20,696 bases of DNA from Mikrocytos mackini (GCA_030180075.1 JASNJN010000298.1:1-20696); one strand, 5' to 3'. Counted from the first letter of the stretch, positions 1 through 8,750 are shown. The notes: generated from the sequence alone by a model not told the origin. A program made the numbers and translations.

Positions 1-204
1 GGGTACCATATTTTTTTGAAAAATTAAATTTTCTGCCGATTCAGTCTAGATAATATCCAAATATTAAAGAAACAAGCTTCTTATTAATTTATANTNTGTA
101 TANTAACACATTATAAATTAATAAGAAGCTTGTTTCTTTAATATTTGGATATTATCTAGACTGAATCGGCAGAAAATTTAATTTTTCAAAAAAATATGGT
201 ACCC
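1..204. repeat. Perfect hairpin, 93-bp arms, 18-nt loop with ambiguous bases
   Basis: Bases 1-93 are the exact reverse complement of 112-204; I see no mismatch. The loop (94-111) contains three undetermined bases at 94, 96 and 103, which suggests the sequencing struggled exactly at the turn. The arm starts at the first base of the window, so the outer limit is unknown. It may be a short foldback/MITE cut by the window edge, or an assembly artefact in which reads turned back on themselves at a contig end. No coding content. Confidence 0.9.
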
Positions 205-605
205 CCACTGCGCAACGCACAAGGTTCCATTCATGGAGGTGAAAGCGACGAGGTCACGACCACTAGAGTGACAAGTCGCCCAAACCCTCTCTGCCTGTAA
301 AACGGCATGTAACCCAGTCCCAGTCTAGCCCTGCCCAGACGGAGTCTAAAGAGCTAGACAGGGATCCAAACTGGACTTGTCCCCTCGTTGACGCTATGAA
401 CGCGGAGCCGAGAGGCTTACAAAAAGAGGAGGGGCCCGGATTCAATTCAAAATAGGCTGGCCACAAGCCGGGAAAACCGCCTAATAGGGGGCTAACCCGC
501 GAATTCCGAACACCACGAAAGGTTGGGAAGAACGTCACTATGTCTCTTCGAGGCTGGACGACAACCAGGAGTGGAAAAAAGGGTGTGCCTTAAAGGCTAA
601 ATTCC
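205..605. other. GC-rich island without recognisable gene
   Basis: About 400 bases that are visibly much richer in G+C than anything else in the window except the retroposon at 7277-7531. The minus strand is open for 91 codons (263-538), but the translation (rich in Gly, Pro, Ser, Leu, Trp) has no domain I recognise, and long open frames are expected by chance in GC-rich DNA. I see no rRNA or tRNA fold. The abrupt composition change on both sides (hairpin on the left, palindromic element on the right) points to inserted DNA, perhaps a fragment of a LINE/SINE-type element. Identity unknown. Confidence 0.5.
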
Positions 606-2010
606 AATCTGCCACAAATTTTCTAATCTGCCACAAATTATCTTGACAGCCACAAATTTTTTTTTGCCACAGATTTTGAAATTGAATTTGAAAAAATTTC
701 TCCATTTTCATTGAATTTCAATTTTCTGAGCAAAAAAAAATTTTTTTTTGTGATTTTCAAAAATTGAATTTTTACCCAAGAAAAAATTTCAAATACAAAT
801 TTCCTAATAAAAAAATTTCGGAACAAAAAATTTTTTTTGCTAAAATAGCGTTTTTATGTTCTAATTAAAATTTTTGAAAAACAAATTTTTTTTGGATTTT
901 TCGAAGGGGGGTGCATCAGGTGGTTTTCAAAAAATGTCGGACCATAAAAACTCAAATTTTTTCATGAAATTTTTTTTGAAATTTATTTAGCAAACGTATT
1001 TTTGAGAGATCTACAAAAAGATACTTTCCAAAAATTTCATAGAATTTTCAATCAATTTAATATGAAAATTTTCGAAATTTAGGTTAAAATTCGCCTTTTT
1101 TGAGTCCTCAATATATCAAGTATTTTTTCGAAAAATTTTCTCAAAATTGTTTTATCGTTAAGATTTCGCCCGTTAAAAGCCGTAAAAAAATTTTCAGATA
1201 AAATTTTGTATAAAAATCATACATTTTCGTATGCGACTTTTTGAGCCAAAATCAAAATTTTTGGTACAAAAAATTCGAAATTTTTTTTCAATAAAAATTT
1301 CAAAAAATCCACCAAAAATCATTTTATATCTCAAATAGCATGTTAATTTAGTATGTATAGTGCTTAAATTGAAATTTTTATCGAAAAAAAATTTCGAATT
1401 TTTTGTACCAAAAATTTTGATTTTGGCTCAAAAAGTCGCAAACGAAAATATAAGATTTTATACAAAATTTTTTCTGAAAATTTTTTTACAGCTTTTAATG
1501 GGCGAAATCTTAACGATAAAACAATTTTGAGAAAAAATTTCGAAAAAATACTTGATATCTTGATGGCTCAAAAAAGGCGAATTTTAACCTAAATTTCGAA
1601 AATTTTCATATTAAATTGATTGAAAATTCTATGAAATTTTTGGAAAGTATCTTTTTGTAGATCTCTCAAAAATACATTTGCTAAATAAATTTCATGCAAA
1701 ATTTCGAGTTTTTATGGTCCGACATTTTTTGAAAACCACCTGATGCACCCCCTTCGAAAAATCCAAAAAAAAATTTTTTTTCAAAAATTTTAATTAGAAC
1801 ATAAACACGCTATTTTAGCAAAAAAATTTTTTGTTCAGAAATTTTTTTATTAGGAAATTTGTATTTGAAATTTTTTTCTTGGGCAAAAATTCAATTTTTG
1901 AAAATCACAAAAAAAAGATTTTTTGCTCAGAAAATTGAAATTCAATGAAAATGGAGAAATTTTTTCAAATTCAATTTCAAAATCTGTGGCAAAAAAATTT
2001 GTGGCAGATT
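606..2010. mobile_element. 1.4-kb palindromic (foldback-type) DNA element
   Basis: The left half (about 640-1303) and right half (about 1369-1995) are reverse complements over more than 600 bp with scattered mismatches, separated by a ~65-bp spacer. The termini carry the motif AATCTGCCACAAATT: at 606 and again at 625 on the left, and inverted at the right end (to 2010). Further GCCACA copies sit just inside. Flanking bases are AAATTCC on the left and GAATTCC on the right, a possible 7-bp target duplication with one mismatch. There is no transposase ORF; the AT-rich arms hold only chance ORFs. This is the structure of a non-autonomous foldback or long-TIR MITE. The superfamily is not determined. 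Confidence 0.85.
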
Positions 2011-3216
2011 GAATTCCAGCCGACACTGATAATTATTAAACATCAGAGCTTATCATAGCTTGTTAAGCCTATAATAAGAATGTATGTTCATTTTGCCTCA
2101 AATTTTGTGAATATGCCCGAAATCCCTTAAAATCACACAAATTAGTTTTTATTAGTTTTAATCGTATTTTTCGACGGAAAACACAGTAAACAGAATGCAC
2201 AGACGGTGTTCCAAACTCACAGCACCTAGATAATAAATAATATTTGTAATTATGGTACATTTTACGTTTTAAACGATGTAAATTGCACATGGCGAATGAT
2301 AAAGAGCTATTTAACAATATTTTGCGGTTTGCGGGAAAATCTCATATTCTAGACATAAATCAGTCCAATTTATGCAAAGTAGTCAGAAAAAATTGGGGTA
2401 AAATGAAACGGCCTTTATTTCATATACTAAATTGCAAATTTAATTAAGAATTTGGGGCAAAACACAATCCGAGCCCTATAATAAGTAGGGTACAGACAAT
2501 ATGAAGAACCAGATATCACATATATATATACATATATCTAGGAGCAAATTTTGGCTCAAATTATAATCTAAATTCATATATTTCCATATATCACACCCCT
2601 ATTTGGGACGAAAATGGGGAAATAAGAAGTCTGAAATTTCCCAAAATTTTATTATTAACTATTTTCTAAAGGGACGTAAATCTGGCGGTGGACTTTATGC
2701 CTTAGGAAATAACTGGTGTTTTAATTTATGGGAGTTGTAACAGAAAAGAGGACGGTTGATAAGTGATTAAATTAATTAATAACATTTAATATTAAAAAAA
2801 ACTGTTTTCTAAAGTATAATTATATATGTAGATATCATTTCAGAGGGGGAAATGAATTTTTGGTTGGTAAACAAGATTTTATAGACCAAAATGGGTAAAT
2901 TTCAAGATTGTCATCAAAAATTATATATATGCTTTTCGAATGATAAAAAATTATTTTAGCTATGTTATTTTGGAGAAATAAAAACATAGAAACATTTTCA
3001 GGTAAAAATGTCAAGAAATTTCCAATCTCATTTTTTGATCATCATGGACATATAATTGATAAAAAATAAAAATTTTCATAGTTTAAGAAATAAATATTAT
3101 AGAATCTATGCTAATTGAACACGAGAAACATGCTAGAACAAAAACTTTCAGATGTATTGGGTGAAAATATGCCTAATTTAAAAAAATCACATGTTTCATC
3201 GCCAAAAAGTCACATA
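2011..3216. other. Non-coding stretch, no gene seen
   Basis: AT-rich DNA with frequent stops on both strands; the only track-length open frame (minus, 2069-2317) is 82 codons with no recognisable motif. A short (TA)n tract lies near 2520-2530. At 2573-2610 there is a weak resemblance to the ends of the MITE family found at 7860 and 8316 (CATATATTT and CACCCCTA motifs), possibly an old decayed copy. Nothing else supported. Confidence 0.6.
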
Positions 3217-3545
3217 CAGTCATCCCTGGTTAAAATCACATTTTTTGTAATTTTTAAAATTTACGTGATCTTAACCAGGTGAAATTTGAATAATTCCCTA
3301 ACTTCGTCTATCGATTACATATAGGAAAATCTAAGAAAAGATCGATATTTTCGATATACGTTCGTCATATAATAACTTCTTAGAAGTAGATAACAGGTAT
3401 GTTGACATTTGGGCCATTTTCAGATTTGGGTTTTTGACAAACTTTTAATATCACATTTCTGAAAATTAAAGAGGCGGAGCCCACGTTTTTGGTGACATTG
3501 AAGAGGTGTGATCTTATAAAATATGTTTTTAACCAGGGACCACTG
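3217..3545. mobile_element. 329-bp pogo/Tigger-like MITE
   Basis: Terminal inverted repeats start CAGTCATCCCTGGTTAAAA on the left and, read inward from the right, CAGTGGTCCCTGGTTAAAA: 17 of 19 identical. TA dinucleotides flank both ends (3215-3216 and 3546-3547), as expected for the Tc1/mariner/pogo superfamily. The CAGT-start and CCCTGGTTA core resemble Tigger/pogo ends (known family trait). The centre has no transposase. A related inner motif, ATCTTAACCAGG, occurs near 3270 and may be a second binding site. Superfamily call is from end sequence and TA flanks only. Confidence 0.75.
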
Positions 3546-4080
3546 TATTCACATATTTTTCGAGCATAAAAAGTCACATATTATCTGCACCCTATTTATG
3601 ACATACCGAATTTGTCGCCCCTGCTTTAAACCTGCATGATAAGGATTCCCCGAGATTCCTGTCATTAACATACGACCTCTTAACTTAAGATACATTATAA
3701 AATAATGATTCATGTTTCCATAGCGCACACATAAATGGATAATTAGGCTATTTTCCAAAGAGGAATGACAACACATTCTTCTAAAAACAAGGGCATCGGA
3801 TAAATATTATTCTGGAAACGTAAAATTTCTATAAATATCAGCAATATTTTAGCCGAAGGACAAAATATCACCATATTTTATTTGTTCGGTAAGACGTTGA
3901 TGGACTGTATGCTTTTATATATCATATTAGCACTTAAAAATCATCCCAGAGCTTTAAAATCACCTAATTATCCTAATATGCAATTTTGAAAATGTCTTGT
4001 CGGGCTTCCTGCTTATTACAACATATATTTAATAATAGGACGAATTTACTTATAAATTCCCTTTCAAACACTGCGGTTAT
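3546..4080. other. Non-coding stretch between MITE and surface-protein gene
   Basis: No credible gene. A minus-strand frame at 3549-3776 (75 codons) has no motif and unlikely composition. Just right of the MITE, 3549-3580 is an imperfect copy of 3188-3215 on its left (shared AAAAAGTCACATA core), so the MITE landed between two ~30-bp tandem repeats. The right part serves as the 3' flank of the gene that ends at 4081. Confidence 0.5.
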
Positions 4081-4914
4081 TTATTTGTTTGATTTCTTTT
4101 TCAGCATAACAACCACCGCCACACAAATAATCAGTGCAATTCCCACAACCACCACTATAATTATCACTCCCGAGCTTCCCGACTTCAATTTTTCCATAAT
4201 TTTCTTTCCTATTTCATTTTTAATATATCCACCTGCGACTTCGGCTATTTGATTCTTTGTGGGTGGAAAACTCGAACTTGGTAGAAACTTTTGACTGACA
4301 ACGACAGGTTCAAGTTCCTCTATTTTTAAGTCTCCGGAAGATTGTGTTACCTGAAAGGCTACAGCTGAGACATCTGATTTGCCGTTTTTGTAAAGGATTT
4401 CTTTGATTGTGAAAGTTGGCGCTGTTATCAAACTAATAGTTTCTTTTTGAATTGTAAACTTAATGGCTGTACAACTGCGTACTTTGGACGTTGGGCATAC
4501 TTTCCCAAACTTTACCAGTTTATCGAATGCGTCCAAAACGATCTTCGAATCTGCATCTACTCCTTTTCGACATTGATCGTATAAGTCAGGAAGTGCAGAG
4601 AGAGCGTTGTCCAATGCAACTTCCATTCTATTGACCTTGTCATATGTGTCCTTATCGTGGGATGACATTGAGTATTCGGCTAAAGAACACTCCTTGACCT
4701 TTAGTGTTGCGTCGTTCTTGGCGTCCAGGTCATCCACTTTAAGGCCTGCTAGAGAATCCTGTGTAAGGTTAAAACTAAAAGCCTTGAATTCAACGTCAGA
4801 AACACCCCTTTTGTATTCGAAGGCTGAGAAGTAACACTCTTTTCCTGTGCACTCCCCTGCGGCCAATGATCGCTGGATTATCAAAATAAACGCTGATATA
4901 AATGGGAAATACAT
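4081..4914 (-). CDS. Small type I membrane protein with internal duplication, unknown function
   Basis: 277 residues from an ATG at 4914 to TAA. An N-terminal hydrophobic signal peptide (about 1-19, small residues LAA before G20) and one C-terminal membrane span (about 249-270, Ile/Val/Ala-rich) followed by a short basic tail KKKSNK predict a surface or endomembrane protein with a ~230-residue ectodomain. The ectodomain has six Cys (22, 27, 76, 115, 140, 148) and one N-glycosylation sequon (N49). Two segments, about 33-63 and 174-201, share the pattern YK-x-G-x-SDV, then AF, TQ, and LK-x2-(D/E)2-L, so the ectodomain probably arose by duplication of one module. No known family recognised. It is divergently arranged with the ankyrin-SAM gene, sharing a 451-bp upstream region. 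Confidence 0.85.
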   Translation of the reverse strand: MYFPFISAFILIIQRSLAAGECTGKECYFSAFEYKRGVSDVEFKAFSFNLTQDSLAGLKVDDLDAKNDATLKVKECSLAEYSMSSHDKDTYDKVNRMEVALDNALSALPDLYDQCRKGVDADSKIVLDAFDKLVKFGKVCPTSKVRSCTAIKFTIQKETISLITAPTFTIKEILYKNGKSDVSAVAFQVTQSSGDLKIEELEPVVVSQKFLPSSSFPPTKNQIAEVAGGYIKNEIGKKIMEKLKSGSSGVIIIVVVVGIALIICVAVVVMLKKKSNK

Positions 4915-5365
4915 AATTGCAAATATGGAATGAAATTTTACTTTTTGCGGTTTACAAAATTATGAACTTATTTGGTTGCGAGTCGTTACATTAAAGAGAT
5001 TTTAAACATGTAGTTTAAAAAGATAATACTAATCTTACACGTGTGAATTCGGAATTTGAAATAGCTTAGGATGAGATTTATATAAAAATTTTTTGCCCGT
5101 TATTAAATCGCAAACCAAAACATAAACTTTGAAGTTGCCCAAATGTGTTTGAACGTCACTATTAACGGCATATTTTGTTTAATTATCGTCGTTTTTAGGA
5201 TTTAAAATTTTTTAGATTTTATCGCTCTTTACGTTCGTGTTAGTTCATAATAACTATTCACCATTCTAAACACATTCTACAAAAGCGACCACCCATTTAA
5301 ACCCAGCATAACAGCTGTTAACCAACGTTCTTCCGTTTTGTTATTCCAAAGTTAAACTTTACAAA
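4915..5365. promoter_or_regulatory. Shared upstream region of two divergent genes
   Basis: 451 bases separate the start codons of the minus-strand membrane-protein gene and the plus-strand ankyrin-SAM gene, so promoters of both should lie here. The DNA is AT-rich with A/T tracts (TATAAAAATTTTTT near 5080). I see no clear conserved box, palindrome or repeat. Assignment as promoter rests on position only. Confidence 0.4.
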
Positions 5366-6943
5366 ATGAAATCAACAAACAGCAAACCACAGACAACAAA
5401 AACAACCGAACACAAGTCCGCACTAAAAGCCATAAAGAAAGCCAACCTCTCCTCTTTAATTAAATCATTAAAGCTACTAAAAGAGGACAAAGACCAATAC
5501 AGCAACATTGTAACTTCTCTTCTTATAGAAGCAGCCAAAAATTACGACTTAGACATCTTTAAATACTTAGAACAACAGCTCCCTACCAATAGTACTAAAG
5601 ATGGTACTACAAATGAAAAATATGAAACATTGGCAACTTGTGCGATTCAATCTCTCACTCACTCATCAGATGAAATTGCCAGCTACATTATTGTAGAAAA
5701 CAAATGTATATTAGAAAAATCTGTTGACAACAAATTAGTAATAGAAACACTGATAGATTTGAATTTGTTCGAAGTCTATAAAGCTATGATGGAATCACTT
5801 AGACATTCTGAATGTGAAGCTACGATTGAACACTTCTTTGATACTTTTTCATTTAAACTCCCTGGGTTCAATATTCTGGACAAGTTGCTCACATGTAAGA
5901 AAAATGAAATGTTCAAAATTAGTTACGATTTGTTACTAACTCTTCTAAAATACAGAAATGGGCTGAACTACACCAAAGACTTCTACAAAAAACTACTCAG
6001 TGACAATATAAGTATAATAGACATGTGCTTCAAAAATAGGAATTTCGAAATTTTATCATTTTTAATTTCAAATAAATCTGCTCCGTTCTACAGGGAAATG
6101 ATAAGTCAATCGGACAAAGAAAACAACACAATACTACATCGTGTAGCTTCAACATTCTTTTCCACTCCGAATGCATTTGGCTCAATTTCAACTTTACTTT
6201 CCGACCCTTCTCTCTCTTTCCCAACATCTGCTTTAAACAGCGCCCAACTATCCGCCTCTGAAATTTACCATTCACTGCTTACTGAGTCTCAGAACACCCA
6301 CCGTAACTCAATGCAGCAGAAAGAAGCCGACATCTCACGCATAAAGGAGTTAAAGCAACTAAAGCAGTACAGGAAGAGCATAGAGTGCGACGTTATAATT
6401 TCTATTTGGTTAAAAGAAAACCATCTGGGCAATTTAATCGAAAAGTTTGGCATCGCAAAAGTAAAGAATTTGGAAACCCTTACGAAAGAGAAACTCTTAA
6501 CATTTTTGAACGAAGCAGAAAGTAAAATGGTTTTGAATGCTTTAGAAATGAAAAATAAATTGGAAATGGTTAAAAAGAGAGAAAACGAAAATTATTTGAA
6601 GAGAAAGAAAAAAGTAAAGAAATTGTTGAGAATGTACCAGGTAGATAAAGAGGAAGATTTGCCGGATGGTGTAGTAGATCACTTTATAGACGATAGAAAT
6701 AATAACAATAACAATAACAATAATAACAATAGAAATAATAATGAAAGAGAAGAATTTGAAGAAAGTTTGGTGGTGGAAAATTCAATGAATGACAATTATT
6801 TGAGTGCTGTAAATATTAACAGAGGAATTAGAAATTTTAGAGATAGCTTTGGTAGAAATGGACACACTAGAATGGTGACTTTGGTTATTATGGGATATAT
6901 TTTATTCTTTCTTATGTTATGGGTTAGAAGAATGTTTAAATAA
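5366..6943 (+). CDS. Ankyrin-like / SAM-domain tail-anchored membrane protein
   Basis: 525 residues, ATG at 5366, stop TAA. Residues ~30-280 are helical repeats with a degenerate ankyrin look; the clearest unit is DKENNTILHRVAS (250-262), matching the ankyrin D-x2-G-N-T-P-L-H-x-A signature with substitutions. Residues ~342-400 read as a SAM domain: hydrophobic start, WLKENHLGNLIEKF, then the LETLTKEKLLTFL helix pair. A Lys/Arg-rich coiled stretch (400-425), an Asn run (445-455) and one C-terminal membrane span (about 503-520) with a basic end follow. There is no signal peptide, so it is probably tail-anchored facing the cytosol. Ankyrin and SAM domains mediate protein-protein contacts; likely a membrane scaffold (inference). 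Partner unknown. Confidence 0.8.
   Translation: MKSTNSKPQTTKTTEHKSALKAIKKANLSSLIKSLKLLKEDKDQYSNIVTSLLIEAAKNYDLDIFKYLEQQLPTNSTKDGTTNEKYETLATCAIQSLTHSSDEIASYIIVENKCILEKSVDNKLVIETLIDLNLFEVYKAMMESLRHSECEATIEHFFDTFSFKLPGFNILDKLLTCKKNEMFKISYDLLLTLLKYRNGLNYTKDFYKKLLSDNISIIDMCFKNRNFEILSFLISNKSAPFYREMISQSDKENNTILHRVASTFFSTPNAFGSISTLLSDPSLSFPTSALNSAQLSASEIYHSLLTESQNTHRNSMQQKEADISRIKELKQLKQYRKSIECDVIISIWLKENHLGNLIEKFGIAKVKNLETLTKEKLLTFLNEAESKMVLNALEMKNKLEMVKKRENENYLKRKKKVKKLLRMYQVDKEEDLPDGVVDHFIDDRNNNNNNNNNNNRNNNEREEFEESLVVENSMNDNYLSAVNINRGIRNFRDSFGRNGHTRMVTLVIMGYILFFLMLWVRRMFK
6698..6742 (+). repeat. AAC/AAT microsatellite coding an Asn run
   Basis: Alternating AAT and AAC codons encode eleven Asn in a row (residues 445-455), then Arg and three more Asn. 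The same AACAAT unit recurs outside the gene at about 7010-7027, 67 bases after the stop, so the repeat seems to be a property of the locus and not selected protein sequence. Length is likely variable between strains. Confidence 0.85.
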
Positions 6944-7083
6944 ATAATGAAACACCTTCTAACTTCTATAAAGACAAAAGTTAAAAGTTAATAAAATGTA
7001 TTTGATCCAAACAATAACAATAACAATTAAACTTGATTTCATTAATTCTTATAAACCAAAATGTATAGTTTTCAATTTACTTA

Positions 7084-7747
7084 TTATCCAATCAAATAAT
7101 ATCCTTCAAGAAATGTCCGCCCACTTTTAATAACCTTCTTTTTATATTCATCAATTACCACTTGCAATACACCCTCTTCATCATTCACATTTCTATACCT
7201 TAATTCGTACCTATATATTCCATCTTTAATTCTTTGTTTCATTAATTTTATTAGAATAACATATTCTATTTTATTAAAAAAAAGCCTCTTCAAAAGAATG
7301 GGAAATAAGGAGTGGCAGGCATGTCGTCGAACGGAAGTAAGAGTGTGGAAAAAGAATGGGTAGTAGGTCGGGGAAGTTGTTGCAGGGTGTAGCATGTTGT
7401 AGAGGGAGCGTGGCTGGTGCGGCCAAAGAGTAGAGAGTTAGGAGTGTCCCGGTGGCAGCCGGGCGGGAGAGTGGTCTCGGTAAAGGCATGACCGAGTTAT
7501 AAGTAACTATAACCAATATGTCAATTAAAAAAACATATTCTATTTTATTACCATCAAATGTTTCAACATTCCTATGCTTTATTTCATTGAAAGCCTCAGT
7601 TGCTATTGTAATTGAAGGTGTAGGTGTAGTTTCTGTTGGCCTTTTATTATCAGCATACTTACGTAAAACTATCACTCTATCTTTCACACGTTTTACAATT
7701 TTAGCCATACTGTCATAGGCTACAAGTGGTATTCTGTGAAGAATCAT
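7084..7747 (-). pseudogene. 131-aa gene split by a retroposon, unknown product
   Basis: The 5' half reads from an ATG at 7747 (a GTG two codons earlier is also in frame) into the insertion; the 3' half ends in TAA at 7084. The two halves lie in different frames. The interruption plus one copy of its target duplication is 274 nt, and removing 274 nt puts both halves exactly in frame, which shows they were one gene. The product is small and basic. Its N-terminal half has a Thr/Pro stretch, and its C-terminal half has alternating charged and hydrophobic residues (YRYELRYRNV) suggestive of beta strands. Family not recognised. The insertion adds unrelated residues and an early stop, so the present copy should be non-functional unless another copy exists. 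The length of 131 counts from the GTG; from the ATG it is two shorter. Confidence 0.85.
7277..7531. mobile_element. 255-bp GC-rich retroposon (SINE-like) inserted in a gene
   Basis: A 19-bp direct repeat, AACATATTCTATTTTATTA, flanks it exactly (7258-7276 and 7532-7550); a duplication this long is typical of target-primed retroposition. Composition is strikingly GC-richer than the host gene. The right third holds three consecutive hairpins: CCCGG/CCGGG (7448-7463), CTCGGT/ACCGAG (7476-7496) and GTTAT/ATAAC (7496-7513). A short A-run precedes the right duplication, suggesting plus orientation with the hairpins near the 3' end, but an A-run also sits at the left edge, so orientation is unsettled. 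I could not identify clear polymerase III A and B boxes. It could be a SINE or a 5'-truncated LINE tail. Confidence 0.8.
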
Positions 7748-7859
7748 GTTCACATAAATAGATCACGAAGTAATGCGTTGTCTATTTGATTAACCCCTGT
7801 TACCTAAACCACGTTCGTACCTAGGTTCATTGTTGTTTGTTGTGCGTTTATTATAACTA

Positions 7860-8055
7860 GTGGTCGGGAAATATGTGATTTGGTACAAATCATATATTTT
7901 TACCAAATTTCTGGAAAATTTTCACCCATAATTACTCCTATTTGAAGGAATTCATATATTTTATTTTATTGACAATTCGAAATTATAATGAGATTTTGGC
8001 AAAATAATATATAATCATATATTTGCCGATTTTTTGTCATATATTTTCCGACCCC
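7860..8055. mobile_element. 196-bp TA-flanked MITE, copy A
   Basis: The left end reads GTGGTCGGGAAATATGTGA after TA (7858-7859). The right end, read inward, is GGGGTCGGAAAATATATGA before TA (8056-8057). These matching inverted ends and TA flanks indicate a Tc1/mariner-type MITE. The body is AT-rich without an ORF. It is about 85-90 percent identical by eye to copy B at 8316, in the same orientation. Confidence 0.8.
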
Positions 8056-8315
8056 TAACTATAACCTTTATAATTATTGTGATACATTTTATAAACTAAC
8101 TGATTTCTATGGTATTATTATTTTTATATTTATTTATATCTAATTTCCGAAAGTTGGATATTGGCATCCAGTAATTAGTTAGGCACTTTTTGGTAGAGAA
8201 CCAAAAGCCCGATTAGATCCTATCTACATCAAGACTATCTTCAAACGTTACACTCCGAAACTTTACAAATAAAAAGCAGAAGTCGTATCTGTTGTAAAGT
8301 GCATAATAATAACTA
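8056..8315. other. Spacer between two MITE copies, no gene seen
   Basis: About 260 bases of AT-rich DNA with stops in all frames. No inverted repeats or ORF beyond chance. The two MITE copies on either side are in direct orientation, so this spacer may once have belonged to a larger duplicated unit, but I find no second copy of it. Confidence 0.5.
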
Positions 8316-8509
8316 GGGTCGGAAAATATGTGATTTGGTAATAATCATATATTTTTACCAAATTTCTGGAATCTTCCACCCATAATATCTCCGATTTGAA
8401 GGAATTCATATATTCTATTTTATTGAAAATTCGAAATTATAACGAGATTTTGACAAAATCATATATAATCATATATTTGCCGATTTTTCGTCATATATTT
8501 TCCGGCCAC
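8316..8509. mobile_element. 194-bp TA-flanked MITE, copy B
   Basis: Same family and orientation as the element at 7860. It starts GGGTCGGAAAATATGTGA after TA (8314-8315) and ends TCATATATTTTCCGGCCAC before TA (8510-8511). Internal landmarks shared with copy A include GAAGGAATTCATATATT and CGAAATTATAA. The small differences are scattered substitutions and 1-2 nt indels, so the copies are separate old insertions or an old duplication. It sits only 40 bases left of the Tc1 pair. Confidence 0.8.
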
Positions 8510-8551
8510 TAATCATAATTGTATCGGTCGTTGCTTCTAAGGTTGTGTCTA

Positions 8552-8750
8552 CACCAATTGCCAAGAGAATTGAATCACCTTGAAACTCTTCAAATATACT
8601 AATAAAGTCTAAATTTTGCGCAGTGTAAATATAAAAACCTGAGGAATACGTACATGGTACAAATAGTTGAAAAAATATATATATTCTATCGTATTTTTTA
8701 AAATCCAAACATGTATTCTATAGAATCATTGCCAAAAATATTGAATCACC
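8552..8750. repeat. Left IR/DR end of the Tc1-like element
   Basis: Two direct repeats with the core TTGCCAA-x-A and TTGAATCACC lie at 8558-8579 and 8729-8750, 171 bp apart. This matches the IR/DR plan of Sleeping Beauty-type Tc1 elements, where two transposase-binding sites about 165-185 bp apart sit in each terminal repeat (known). Binding here is inferred. Confidence 0.75.

Noticed and set aside
263-538. 91-codon minus-strand ORF in the GC-rich island
   Set aside because: No domain, low-information composition, and stops are rare by chance in GC-rich DNA; the island looks like inserted non-coding DNA.
638-826. 62-codon minus-strand ORF
   Set aside because: Lies inside an arm of the palindromic element and is made of Phe/Lys-rich translation of A/T tracts.
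2069-2317. 82-codon minus-strand ORF
   Set aside because: No motif, composition of random AT-rich DNA, no supporting context.
3549-3776. 75-codon minus-strand ORF beside the pogo-like MITE
   Set aside because: Overlaps repeat sequence and shows no recognisable domain or signal.
7440-7520. tRNA gene in the retroposon
   Set aside because: Three hairpins are present but they do not form a cloverleaf with the expected stem lengths and T-loop, and no clear B box was found.
8469-8708. 79-codon minus-strand ORF
   Set aside because: Spans the end of MITE copy B and the IR/DR end of the Tc1 element, both non-coding.
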